DNA of 64,000 nucleotides from an uncultured Fretibacterium sp. (GTDB lineage Bacteria; Synergistota; Synergistia; Synergistales; Aminobacteriaceae): NCBI GenBank assembly GCA_946183145.1, contig CAMGZM010000008.1, positions 62,001 to 126,000 of the forward strand, read 5' to 3'. Shown piece by piece: positions 37,347 to 45,730 of this stretch (position 1 is its first letter; each line of letters starts with the position of its first letter). The notes under the pieces were generated by a model. It saw only the letters and a program-made list of their open reading frames with translations, ran no database searches and was not told where the DNA came from. The position numbers and the translations under genes were made by a program.

Positions 37347-37928
37347 TTAGTTGCCTTTCTTTGCGCGTACTACTCTTTTTGCGGGTACTGTGCTGCTTGC
37401 TTTCTTTGTTGACTTCTTTGCGGGCGCTGCTTTCTTCTCTGCTGCTGCTGATACTGATTTTCCGAGAGCATATGACGCGGCTTTTGCGGGAGTCTGCCCT
37501 GCCACTGCTGAGAGCGCGATAAAGTTCTTCTTCGTAGCCTCTGAGCTGTCATCGTAAACAGTTCCGTAAAGCTCATTGCCGAGCATGTCATAATGACGCT
37601 GGTATGTCATAGCAAACTGTTTCCCGTCAGGCGTGTATTCATATCCGTACTCGGTAAAATAGAGGCTTCCGGCTTTTTCGGGTGAAAGTCCGAACTTTGA
37701 CATAAGAAGCTCGATCGTCTCATTCTTGATTGTGGGGTTCGTGTAGTATTTTCTTGAGACTGCAAAGGGGACATCTGCTGACGTTTTGCCGTAATCGAGA
37801 ATGTACCATGTCATTTTGTTCTTGTCCTGGCCAAGAGCCTTCTGCTTTGCGGCATCCCATGCGAATGAGGGTACTGCCATAACTGCAACAAGTCCGATGA
37901 TTAACGCGCATACTGCAAATTTCTTCAT
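37347..37928 (-). CDS. Secreted protein with Lys/Ala-rich C-terminal tail
   Basis: 193 residues, not recognised. Signal peptide MKKFAVCALIIGLVAVMAVPSFA with cleavage after AFA-like text. The middle (about 30-145) is a globular domain with several Tyr/Phe (YILDYGKTSADVPFAVS, FTEYGYEYTPDGKQF, LGNELYGTVYDDSSE). The tail (about 160-193) is Lys, Ala, Pro and Ser only: EKKAAPAKKSTKKASS then VPAKRVVRAKKGN, like histone H1 tails. Such tails bind anionic polymers, so adhesion to the cell wall, teichoic-like polymers or DNA is possible. Confidence 0.65.
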   Translation of the reverse strand: MKKFAVCALIIGLVAVMAVPSFAWDAAKQKALGQDKNKMTWYILDYGKTSADVPFAVSRKYYTNPTIKNETIELLMSKFGLSPEKAGSLYFTEYGYEYTPDGKQFAMTYQRHYDMLGNELYGTVYDDSSEATKKNFIALSAVAGQTPAKAASYALGKSVSAAAEKKAAPAKKSTKKASSTVPAKRVVRAKKGN

Positions 37929-38065
37929 GTTTTAATGCACAGCCTTTCAGTGTGAAATTATCAGGCGATATTGTAGCACAGAAAAAACTTTTTATGCTGT
38001 TACGGATTCAGTGTTGCGTGTACAATTATCACATTCATTACATCAACAGGAGGATAAAACTCGAC

Positions 38066-38671
38066 ATGCGGAAAATTTTTTGTGCATTAATTCTCGTTCT
38101 TGCGTTTTGCGTCTCAAGTTTTGCGGAGGAAAGCGGCGACATAAAGCGCGACATTGCAGGGAACATCATCGACATGAAGAGTCAGGACGGCTTGCGGATA
38201 ATATATCTGGGAACTTTCCGGCCTGAAGAGAAAGAAATTTCATCAGGTGATATTGCTGACGACTTTATATTCTCGGTCTTCATGGTGAAGTCTGACAAAG
38301 ACACGCCGTTACAGCTTGATGTGAGGGACGGTTACGACACACGGACAAACAAATTCGGCTGGAGGAACAACGGCCCGTGGGGATATATAGCCGACATTGA
38401 CACAAACGGAAATCCCCGCGACATTCTCGCAACGTTTTGGGTTCGCGTAACGTTCTGGCACAATCTGCCGTTCAAGCACGGAAAATTCCCGGTGATAGCG
38501 CGAATCGGATTCCTCATCAACGGGAATGAATTAACGTACAGCAGAATACGCCCGAAATCCTGGGAGGAATGGAAGAAGATTGAGCCGAAAATTTTGGAGC
38601 TTGAAGAGAACGAAAAGGAATGCGATTTTACGCTTGATGAGCTAGAATCAGCAAAAAAGAAAGGGGAATGA
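38066..38671 (+). CDS. Secreted protein of unknown function
   Basis: 201 residues. Signal peptide MRKIFCALILVLAFCVSSFA; mature protein about 180 residues with no family I recognise. Recurrent features are YLGTFRPEEKEISSGDIAD and ISRIRPKSWEEWKKIEP near the end. GGAGG sits 10 nt before the ATG. The next open frame is an internally deleted relative of it. Conserved Trp/Tyr (WRNNGPWGYIADID, RVTFWHNLPF) suggest a beta-rich extracellular domain. Confidence 0.7.
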   Translation: MRKIFCALILVLAFCVSSFAEESGDIKRDIAGNIIDMKSQDGLRIIYLGTFRPEEKEISSGDIADDFIFSVFMVKSDKDTPLQLDVRDGYDTRTNKFGWRNNGPWGYIADIDTNGNPRDILATFWVRVTFWHNLPFKHGKFPVIARIGFLINGNELTYSRIRPKSWEEWKKIEPKILELEENEKECDFTLDELESAKKKGE

Positions 38672-38681
38672 CGGACTAACT

Positions 38682-38900
38682 GTGTTTTATCTTGGGACGT
38701 TCAGAGCAAAGCAGCCTGAAGCGATATCGCAGTCGTCTGACGCGCATATAAATACATTCAGTTGCAGGATAAATCTAAAGCGTATAAGGCCGACTTTGTG
38801 GGCTGACTGGGTATATGTTGAGCGTGAGTATGCAGTTCCGCTTGAGGAGGACAGGAAGCGGATTGAGTTTGAAGAGTTTGAAGTCATGCCGGAAAAATAA
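38682..38900 (+). CDS. Internally deleted paralog of the upstream secreted protein
   Basis: 72 residues starting at GTG 38682. The start FYLGTFRAKQPEAISQSSDA matches YLGTFRPEEKEISSGDIADD of the upstream protein, and LKRIRPTLWADWVYVE matches the C-terminal SRIRPKSWEEW. The whole middle of the protein and the signal peptide are missing. Probably a decaying duplication, or a small peptide of its own. The stop is immediately followed by the frame of the GIY-YIG gene. Confidence 0.55.
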   Translation: MFYLGTFRAKQPEAISQSSDAHINTFSCRINLKRIRPTLWADWVYVEREYAVPLEEDRKRIEFEEFEVMPEK

Positions 38901-38915
38901 CAGGGGGAGATTGAA

Positions 38916-39752
38916 ATTTACGTTAAGAAGATAGAATTATATCTTGAGGATGGGACTCCGTACGGCATAATAACAGCGAGCCTCTCTAACTGGAACGGCC
39001 AGGCGGTGAAAGTCCCCCGCAGTGAGATTCAGAATTACGGACGTGATGACCTCAGCAAAGCAGGAATATATTTTCTCTTCGGCAGCGATGACGGCACTAG
39101 CTCGGTGTACATAGGCGAATCGGAAGACATGTTAGAGAGTCTCAGCCTACATCTGAAAGATTATCAGACAGGGATCGATAATTTCTGCTGGAATTGTGCT
39201 GTAGCGTTCACGAGTCAGGATTTAAGCAGAGAATCAATACGATACATTGAGGATGAATTAATGATATCTGCGATGGAATGCGGACGATATAGAGTCTTCA
39301 CGAAAAACAAATACGGCAAAACTCTCTTGAAAGAGTCAGAAAAAGCAGTAATGACTGAGTTCATGGATAATATGAAGCTGATGATTTCAATCTTGGGCTA
39401 TAACGTTTTCACACCGATGCTTTCAGAAACTGAGATAAGGCAATACTTTTTCTGCCATAAGAAAAGTTCGAGAGCTGACGCTAAAGGCTTTGTGAGTCCC
39501 GGAGGATTTACGGTGCTGAAAGGCTCAAGAATATCTGATTACGTTGTTCCGTCCATGATTAGCGGCAAAACCGCACATTATAACGAGCTAAGGCTGCAGC
39601 TTGAGAATGACGGGATAATTTCAGGCAAAATATTTCAGAGAAATTACGAGTTCAGCTCACCGTCAGCGGCATCAACGGTTGTGCTTGGGCAGTCGTCAAA
39701 CGGAAAAGAAGACTGGAAAACTGAATACGGCGTAAAGCTCAAAGACATATAG
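38916..39752 (+). CDS. GIY-YIG domain nuclease-like protein with DUF4357-type C-terminus
   Basis: About 278 residues. Residues about 48-100 are GIY-YIG: AGIYFLFGSDDGTSSVYIGES. The C-terminal part (about 190-278) resembles DUF4357: KGFVSPGGFTVLKGSRISD. Upstream of the first GTG (39006) the same frame carries a sensible N-terminus IELYLEDGTPYGIITASLSNWNGQAV, which homologs need, but no ATG, GTG or TTG is in frame between the previous stop (38898-38900) and 39006. The best start is ATT 38916, with GGGGGAG 8 nt upstream, or an ancestral ATG was lost. Role unknown; family members are often accessory. Confidence 0.7.
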   Translation: MYVKKIELYLEDGTPYGIITASLSNWNGQAVKVPRSEIQNYGRDDLSKAGIYFLFGSDDGTSSVYIGESEDMLESLSLHLKDYQTGIDNFCWNCAVAFTSQDLSRESIRYIEDELMISAMECGRYRVFTKNKYGKTLLKESEKAVMTEFMDNMKLMISILGYNVFTPMLSETEIRQYFFCHKKSSRADAKGFVSPGGFTVLKGSRISDYVVPSMISGKTAHYNELRLQLENDGIISGKIFQRNYEFSSPSAASTVVLGQSSNGKEDWKTEYGVKLKDI

Positions 39753-39794
39753 CGCAAATATTTCCCTGCTTCTGAATCTTTAGGGGGCGGGGAA

Positions 39795-39803
39795 TGATAT
39801 AAT
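39795..39803 (+). promoter_or_regulatory. Extended -10 promoter for the G-tract methyltransferase gene
   Basis: TG-A-TATAAT (39795-39803), 35 nt before the ATG at 39838. A hairpin-like CCCTGC and GGGGCGGGGAA pair lies just before it. Confidence 0.55.
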
Positions 39804-39837
39804 CTACCCAAAATCATCACTGAAAGGATTGGTACTC

Positions 39838-40474
39838 ATGCTGAAATTTCTGTACAGTAAGTTACGTTGGTTTGCCTGGAAATTCGTAAGGCTTCTTGAG
39901 TATATCTGCGACTTTATTCGCGGAGTTGATTTCAATCGTCCCAACAGTAGTTATAAAGGCGAGGGGAGGATTCAATACGGTGTTTCAAGCTATCTCTATC
40001 GGAAAGCTATCGGAGAATATCTGCGGGACAAAGTTACGCCGGACGATTCTATAATCGATATAGGCTGCGGGAAATGTCAGATGCTTTACTTCTTCTCAAA
40101 ATTCCCCTTCAGGAAGATAGGCGGCCTCGAATATGCACAGCCTCTAATTGATATTGCTGAGCGAAATATGCAGAAATTGCTTACAAGGGGGGGGGGGGTC
40201 ATCTGTCGAAATTGTTCAGGGAAATGCGGCAGTCTATAAAGATTACGACGATTACAATTATTTCTACCTCTACAACCCTTTCACAGATGTGATAATGCGT
40301 CCTTTCCTCGAAAACGTCAAAGCAAGCGTATCACGCCGTCCAAGAAAAATAACATTCATATACCTGAATCCCGTATATAAAGACCTTATGACAGAAAAAG
40401 GCTTCAAGCTGGAAAAAGAAATACATATGTTCGGGCCGAACAAGTGTTTTGTCTACAGCTACGAAATTGCATAA
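39838..40474 (+). CDS. SAM-dependent methyltransferase, out of frame at a G12 tract (probably phase-variable)
   Basis: ATG 39838, with AAAGGAT 10 nt upstream. Reading starts MLKFLYSKLRWFAWKFVRLLE and reaches motif I (SIIDIGCGKCQMLYFF) and a second motif (LEYAQPLIDIAE). At 40187-40198 lies a run of 12 G. As it stands, the frame stops at 40237-40239. With 11 (or 14) G the frame continues as RGGGSSVEIVQGNAAVYKDY and YNPFTDVIMRPFLENVK to the stop at 40474. The product would be about 211 residues and is membrane-peripheral or attached through its basic N-terminus. It may methylate a surface sugar, by analogy with other phase-variable glycan genes. Confidence 0.8.
40187..40198 (+). repeat. Homopolymeric G12 tract inside the methyltransferase gene
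   Basis: Twelve G after ACAA. The gene is in frame with 11 or 14 G and out of frame here. Confidence 0.9.
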
Positions 40475-40491
40475 CAGGGAAAGAAATTCAG

Positions 40492-40528
40492 CCCTGCTTC
40501 TTGTTCACCGGGAGCAGGGTATTTTTTT
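40492..40528 (+). terminator. Terminator after the G-tract methyltransferase gene
   Basis: CCCTGCT, loop TCTTGTTCACCGGG, AGCAGGG, then TATTTTTTTA. It overlaps the end of coaD on the other strand. Confidence 0.75.
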
Positions 40529-41015
40529 ATTGCCCGGCATTGTAACGCCCTTTCAGTTTCTCATACACGACATCAGGCACAACATCTTCAACAGTCCCGC
40601 CGAAATGGAAAATTTCACGGATGCTTGAGCTTGAAACATACGAATATTTAGGGTCAGTAACGATAAAGAACGTCTCAATCTCAGGAGCTAATTTTCGGTT
40701 CATCAACGCCATCTGAAACTCGTACTCGAAATCGCTCATTGCCCTTAATCCGCGCACAATCACGCCCGCATGTTTCTGCCTCACGTAATCAATCAACAAT
40801 CCGTTGAAGCTGTCTACGGTGATATTGTCCACATGGCCGAGAGCCTCCCGGGCCATGAAGCAGCGTTCCTCGACAGTGAATGCGGAAGTCTTGCGCTCAT
40901 TCACGAGAATGCTCACGATAACTTCATCGAACACAGCCGCGGCACGTTCAGCGATGTATATATGTCCGTTAGTGATCGGGTCAAATGAACCGGGGTATAC
41001 AGCGGTAATCTTCAC
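40527..41015 (-). CDS. coaD: Pantetheine-phosphate adenylyltransferase
   Basis: 162 residues, the family's usual length. AVYPGSFDPITNGHIYIAERA is the nucleotidyltransferase TxGH motif, and RGLRAMSDFEYEFQMALMNRKL, SYVSSSSIREI are the ISSTxxR-type segment. It makes dephospho-CoA from 4'-phosphopantetheine, and complements coaBC at 14310. It is 3 nt downstream of a small secreted-protein gene. Confidence 0.95.
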   Translation of the reverse strand: MKITAVYPGSFDPITNGHIYIAERAAAVFDEVIVSILVNERKTSAFTVEERCFMAREALGHVDNITVDSFNGLLIDYVRQKHAGVIVRGLRAMSDFEYEFQMALMNRKLAPEIETFFIVTDPKYSYVSSSSIREIFHFGGTVEDVVPDVVYEKLKGRYNAGQ

Positions 41016-41018
41016 GGG

Positions 41019-41441
41019 TTAATCCTTGTACAGCTGAAGGAATGAAGGGTACGTGTACTTTACGGTTGTTCCGGCAGAATAAATCACTCGCCCGTTGTCC
41101 AGTGTCTTGCCTTTACCCCCTTTTACGGCCTCCGTGTGAAATGATACGCACCTTGCCTTGTAGCCTTCAGGAACGGTGAAGATTGTGTTTTTGGGAAGCT
41201 CATCGACAACCCAATATTTGCCGTCCCTACGGAATGTTTTGTCCCGATAGCTCACTGAAGGGGGATTTTTATCCATGTGAATTTGTACATGAATTGGTTG
41301 TGCATCATAATAAAAATTATCACCACCACCGTAATATTCGTCCTCGCCATCGTAGCCGCCGTCGTCAGCATAAGCACAAACAGCACACAGAGCAAACATC
41401 ACCGCAAGAATCATCACAGCATATTTTCTTGAAGCATTCAT
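41019..41441 (-). CDS. Small secreted protein of unknown function
   Basis: 140 residues. N-terminal signal segment with YAVMILAVMFALCAVCAYA, then an acidic Gly/Tyr-rich stretch (DDGGYDGEDEYYGGGDNFYYD) and a globular C-terminal part (about 60-140) with YWVVDELPKNTIFTVPEGY. No recognised family. Its stop is 3 nt before coaD. Perhaps envelope-associated. Confidence 0.65.
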   Translation of the reverse strand: MNASRKYAVMILAVMFALCAVCAYADDGGYDGEDEYYGGGDNFYYDAQPIHVQIHMDKNPPSVSYRDKTFRRDGKYWVVDELPKNTIFTVPEGYKARCVSFHTEAVKGGKGKTLDNGRVIYSAGTTVKYTYPSFLQLYKD

Positions 41442-41490
41442 GAATTAACGCCTCCGTTTGTTTTTGGGATTGTGAAATTTATTTTACAGG

Positions 41491-42822
41491 TTATATTTTG
41501 ACGTGTAAATATTTCGGATTGAAGATGACTCTCCCGTAAATTATCACCGTCTGCAGAAGCGATAACAATTCCGCAATCGGCAAAGCCCAAACGATTCCGT
41601 ATTCCCCCGCAAAATGATTCATGACGAACATCAGCGGCATATACAGCACACACTGACGGCAAATACTCAGAATGAACGACGCGCGCCCGGCTCCCATCGC
41701 CTGAAGAGCATTCACGAACACAAAGAATATCGCAAAAAGCAAACTGCTCGACAGCTTCATACGCAGAAATTTCACGGCATAAGAAAAGGCTTCCGGCTCA
41801 TTCACGAACATTGACACAATATTTTCCGAGAACACGAAGCACCCCGCAATCATCACGAGCGTCAATATCACCGTGAACTTCAGCGCAAACATCAGAAACG
41901 CCCGGTATCTTCTCCAGTCTTCAGCACCAACACTGAATCCCAAAAGCGGCTGAATCCCCTGCCCTGTTCCCATTGCGATAAGGCACGCTATCTGCTCAAT
42001 ACGCATTGAGACTCCCGCAGCGGCAACAGCCATATCACCATATGCAGACATAAGCGAGTTCATCACCATCTGCGAAATACTCATCAGCCACGGATCAAGG
42101 CACGCAGGAATCCCAATCGCCAAGACTCCGAACGCGACTCCCTCGCAGACTCTGAAGTGCTTTACGTGAATGCTTAATGACGAATGGCCGAGAACGAAAT
42201 ATCCCGCGTAATATAACGCGCCTATGATTATGCTTGCTGTCGTTGCGATTGCCGCGCCCGTTATCCCCCATCCGAACCAGAGAATAAATATCGGATCAAG
42301 TATCACGTTGAGCATATTGCCGAAAACTTGACCGAGCATAGCCGCAGAAGCGTGATTTTCCGCCCGCATTATTCCCCCGCTCGCCATGCTGAATAGCACG
42401 AACGGAGTCGACGCGATTACGATTGAGAGATAACTATACGCAAGTGAGAATGTCTCAGGACTCGCCCCGATTGCACGCAAAACGCTCTCAATGTAGAACA
42501 TGAATATTACCGCGACAAGAGTCCCCGTAACGAGACTCCCCCAAACGCAGAATGACGCGATATTGTTCGCACGTTCTTTGTACCCCGCTCCGAGTGTGCG
42601 AGATATGTACGACATTGCCCCGGCCATGAACGCAATACCAAGCGCAATTAGCACAAGGAATATAGGAGTCGCAAGTGAGACCGCCGCAAGCTGCAAAGGA
42701 TCTTTCGTTTGTCCAATGAAAAATGTATCCGCAAGATTGTAGATGAGCAGCATAATCTCAACGACTATTGCCGGGATTATGTTTGAGATTGCCTGACGTG
42801 ATATTGAAGGTGATGAAGACAT
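41491..42822 (-). CDS. MATE-family efflux transporter
   Basis: 443 residues with twelve TM helices. MLLIYNLADTFFIGQTKDPLQL and AMGTGQGIQPLLGFSVGAEDWRRYR mark the family. AAVSLATPIFLVLIALGIAFMAGA and the second-half equivalent form the paired lobes. It is related to but distinct from the MATE at 34559. The start ATG has a weak ribosome-binding site (AAAGGAAAA). Confidence 0.93.
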   Translation of the reverse strand: MSSSPSISRQAISNIIPAIVVEIMLLIYNLADTFFIGQTKDPLQLAAVSLATPIFLVLIALGIAFMAGAMSYISRTLGAGYKERANNIASFCVWGSLVTGTLVAVIFMFYIESVLRAIGASPETFSLAYSYLSIVIASTPFVLFSMASGGIMRAENHASAAMLGQVFGNMLNVILDPIFILWFGWGITGAAIATTASIIIGALYYAGYFVLGHSSLSIHVKHFRVCEGVAFGVLAIGIPACLDPWLMSISQMVMNSLMSAYGDMAVAAAGVSMRIEQIACLIAMGTGQGIQPLLGFSVGAEDWRRYRAFLMFALKFTVILTLVMIAGCFVFSENIVSMFVNEPEAFSYAVKFLRMKLSSSLLFAIFFVFVNALQAMGAGRASFILSICRQCVLYMPLMFVMNHFAGEYGIVWALPIAELLSLLQTVIIYGRVIFNPKYLHVKI

Positions 42823-42855
42823 TGTGATTTTTCCTTTCGTGGAGTGTTGCGGGGA

Positions 42856-43353
42856 TTATAGCATTTGCAGGAAGGTTAGACAGGTTTCACCGTATTCACG
42901 CTGTGATGTGATTGTGAGATTGTGAGGGTTGCTGATGAGTGTTACAGGTTCTCTTGCTGAATGCTCAATCACCATCAAAGCACCGGGGGAAAATACAGCG
43001 TCAAGATTCGGGAGCGCAGGAAGAGCCTCACTCCAGCCGGAATTATACGGAGGATCGGCGAATATCACCGTGAACTTCATATCATGCTTGACGAGCCACG
43101 ACAATGCCCGCCGAATCTCAAGCGACAAAACGATATTGGAGTCCGAATCCTTGAGACTGCGTTTTATGTCATCAGCACGATTCCTTACAGTCTCAACGAA
43201 AACCGCTCTTTCTGCCCCGCGCCTTAACGCCTCAATTCCGACCCGCCCCGTTCCCGCAAAGAGGTCGAGAAATTCCGCGCCGTCAACAACATCTCCCAAT
43301 ATGCTGAACAGCGCAGACATTACCCGCCCGGATGTAGGTCGTATATCCTTCAT
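42856..43353 (-). CDS. rsmD: 16S rRNA guanine-966-N2 methyltransferase (RsmD)
   Basis: 165 residues. RPTSGRVMSALFSILGD precedes motif I FLDLFAGTGRVGIEALRRGAERAVFVE, and the catalytic DPPYNSGW motif IV (FADPPYNSG) is present. It methylates G966 in the 30S subunit. It overlaps trmB by 4 nt. In many genomes rsmD precedes coaD directly; here coaD is 1.8 kb away and separated by a MATE gene. Confidence 0.93.
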   Translation of the reverse strand: MKDIRPTSGRVMSALFSILGDVVDGAEFLDLFAGTGRVGIEALRRGAERAVFVETVRNRADDIKRSLKDSDSNIVLSLEIRRALSWLVKHDMKFTVIFADPPYNSGWSEALPALPNLDAVFSPGALMVIEHSAREPVTLISNPHNLTITSQREYGETCLTFLQML

Positions 43354-44258
43354 GACAATCTTTCAGCCGCATTACTCAGCGCGAGTCGCACAGCCGGAGT
43401 CAGAAACGCAAGAGTCGTCTTGTCGAGCCTCAGCAAAAATCCTTCATCTTTCGGCGCAATGTGAATGTAGAATTTCTGCTCAAACTCATCATCACTCGTT
43501 AATGTCTCAAGCAGAAATATTTTCCCGTCACTAAATGAGCGTCCGAACTTCCAGAATGATTTATCCTTTTTCCCCTCGCAATTTCTCAGCGCGTTTATAT
43601 CTTCCTGCGTTACATTGCGTTGAATCTTTATGTGCATTTCCCCTTCAACCCTCCGTGAAACTGTGAATGCCCGCGACTTCCTGAAGCTCACGCGGTAAAT
43701 ATTCCTTCCTTCCTCAAGCCATTTGCGCTCGTATTTCGTTGTGATTTCCCTTTGAGGGTTGACCGTGAAATCTTCCGCTGTAAGTGCCTCATGATTCCCC
43801 AAAATGTTCCAGACTTCACGCGAATATGTTTCATCGTCCGAAATCATTACGAACTCCCCGGAAATTTTCAGGACAGCCGCGAGTCCGTCAGAAAAATCTT
43901 TAGCTGTAACTCTCTTGTGAGCGTCAGAAGTTTTTGACCACGGACAAGGGAACTGCATTATGATTTTCTGCAATGACTCATCAGGGAACAACTCACGGAG
44001 CATATAACGAGCGTCAGTGTTAATCAGCCGCAAATTTTCCAGACCGTAAGCACGCCTCGCACAACGCAATACACAAGCCTGCGAGATTTCCACGCCATAA
44101 AGGAATGTTTCAGGGTTATTCATCGCGTACTGCACAGTAAATTCACCGTTGCCGAATCCTATTTCAAGCTCCGTTTTGTCTGTTACGGGGAGAAATTTCC
44201 CGCTCTCAGGATGAATTATTACGCCGTATTGCGGTCGCGCCTGCCTTAAAACGTCCAT
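43350..44258 (-). CDS. trmB: tRNA guanine-46-N7 methyltransferase, extended form
   Basis: 302 residues from ATG 44258; the longer frame upstream lies inside the neighbouring mutase gene. Motif I: ELEIGFGNGEFTVQYA, then LYGVEISQACVLRCA, and MQFPCPWSKTSDAHKR in place of the usual FPDPWPKKRHxKRR. That signature has Cys in place of Asp, as does its C-terminal domain (about 190-302), which has a SxRKSRAF and MHIKIQR region not found in short TrmB. The substitution may affect the tRNA-contact loop; activity is not proven. It overlaps the mutase by 13 nt. Confidence 0.8.
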   Translation of the reverse strand: MDVLRQARPQYGVIIHPESGKFLPVTDKTELEIGFGNGEFTVQYAMNNPETFLYGVEISQACVLRCARRAYGLENLRLINTDARYMLRELFPDESLQKIIMQFPCPWSKTSDAHKRVTAKDFSDGLAAVLKISGEFVMISDDETYSREVWNILGNHEALTAEDFTVNPQREITTKYERKWLEEGRNIYRVSFRKSRAFTVSRRVEGEMHIKIQRNVTQEDINALRNCEGKKDKSFWKFGRSFSDGKIFLLETLTSDDEFEQKFYIHIAPKDEGFLLRLDKTTLAFLTPAVRLALSNAAERLS

Positions 44259-45628
44259 TCGAAATTGGGAAGCCCCTCGGCTAATACGCGGTCTTTTATG
44301 TCGTTCATGATTCGCTCTAATGCCTCCTGAGTTTTTCCCTCGCACCTTACGACCATAACGGGCTGAGTGTTTGAAGCGCGGATTAATCCCCAGCCGTCAG
44401 GGTAAATTATTCTCACTCCGTCAATGTCTGAGACTTTGTACTTTTCGCGTGCCTTCTGTGTGATTCTCTCTGTTACGCGGAATTTCTCATCATCGGGGCA
44501 TGGGATTCGGATTTCTTCTGTTGACGGGTAATCGGGAATCGACATCATTAACCGTGAAAGCGACTCTCTTCTCTCGGACATTATCCGAAGCAATCTCCCT
44601 GAAGCGTAGAAGGCATCATCATGGCCGTAAAACTCATCAGCAAAGAACATATGCCCGGAATATTCCCCCGCGAAAAGCGCGCCAATCTCACGCATTTTTG
44701 CTTTGATGACGGAATGTCCCGACTTCCAGAAGAAAGGCTTTCCCCCAAATTTTTCGGCCAGTTCAGGAAGCACCATGCTGCATTTAGGCTCAACGAGAAC
44801 AGCCGCGCCCTTGTGCATTCCTAAAATTTCCTTCCAGTAGAGAGTCATTAGCCGATCCCCGAAAATCACATTTCCTTTGTCATCAACGACTCCGATTCTG
44901 TCAGCGTCGCCGTCATAAGCGAATCCGACATCAGCATTTTCTGCCCTCACACGCGCAATAACGTCCTGCAAGTTTTCGCGTTTCTGCGGGTCGGGATGGT
45001 GATTCGGGAATCTTCCGTCAGGCTCATCATATAACGGTATGCACTCACAGCCAAGCATCTCAAAATATTTCCGTGCTGTAGGGCCTGCTGCGCCGTTTCC
45101 GCAGTCGCAAACAACTTTGAAGCGTTTTGTGAATGGTAACGTGAATTTCGACACGAGCATCTTCAGATATTCGTCATCAATTTTTGCGTGAGTCAATTTC
45201 CCCTGTCCTGACTCAAAATTTCCTGACTCCGCTATGTCGTGAATGTTCATGACCTCGCTGCCCCAGAGAGTCCCGCGCTCAAAGCAAAGTTTCAGGCCGT
45301 TCATGTCCGGGGGATTGTGCGAGCCGGTAATCATGACTCCCCCGTCAACATTGAAATGTATCATGCTCCAGTAAAGCATAGGCGTTGTTACGAGTCCGAC
45401 ATCAACAACATCGACTCCCGCCGACAAAATTCCCTCAGTCATGGCTGACTTGATTCGGGGAGTTGAGAGTCTTGCGTCGCCTCCGATTGTTACGCACGGT
45501 TTCACGCCCGCACGGATAAGCCACGAGGCATAAGCGCGCCCGATAGCTTTCACTGTTTCGTCTGTTAATTCCTTGTCAGCAACTCCGCGAATGTCATACT
45601 CACGGAAAATATTTGCAGGTATCTTCAT
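44246..45628 (-). CDS. Phosphomannomutase/phosphoglucomutase
   Basis: 460 residues from ATG 45628. All alpha-D-phosphohexomutase markers are present: FREYDIRG start, GGVMITGSHNPPDMNGLKL with the phosphoserine, YDGDADRIGVVD metal loop, FAGEYSGHMFFADEFYGHDDAF sugar loop and RASNTQPVMVVRCEG phosphate-binding loop. It makes mannose-1-P or glucose-1-P for polysaccharide and nucleotide sugars, so it may supply the glycan locus. A bidirectional terminator lies upstream at 45679. Confidence 0.92.
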   Translation of the reverse strand: MKIPANIFREYDIRGVADKELTDETVKAIGRAYASWLIRAGVKPCVTIGGDARLSTPRIKSAMTEGILSAGVDVVDVGLVTTPMLYWSMIHFNVDGGVMITGSHNPPDMNGLKLCFERGTLWGSEVMNIHDIAESGNFESGQGKLTHAKIDDEYLKMLVSKFTLPFTKRFKVVCDCGNGAAGPTARKYFEMLGCECIPLYDEPDGRFPNHHPDPQKRENLQDVIARVRAENADVGFAYDGDADRIGVVDDKGNVIFGDRLMTLYWKEILGMHKGAAVLVEPKCSMVLPELAEKFGGKPFFWKSGHSVIKAKMREIGALFAGEYSGHMFFADEFYGHDDAFYASGRLLRIMSERRESLSRLMMSIPDYPSTEEIRIPCPDDEKFRVTERITQKAREKYKVSDIDGVRIIYPDGWGLIRASNTQPVMVVRCEGKTQEALERIMNDIKDRVLAEGLPNFEWTF

Positions 45629-45678
45629 GGTGAAGTCCTCCTCTTTCTTTGTGGATTGGCCTATCATAGCACACAAAA

Positions 45679-45712
45679 AACGGGGAACAGGTTTTTACGC
45701 CCATTCCCCGGA
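45679..45712. terminator. Bidirectional terminator
   Basis: CGGGGAA (45681-45687) and TTCCCCG (45704-45710), with an A run before and A/T run after. It separates the GntP gene from the mutase gene. Confidence 0.7.
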
Positions 45713-45730
45713 AAAATTTTTGCGTGAAGT

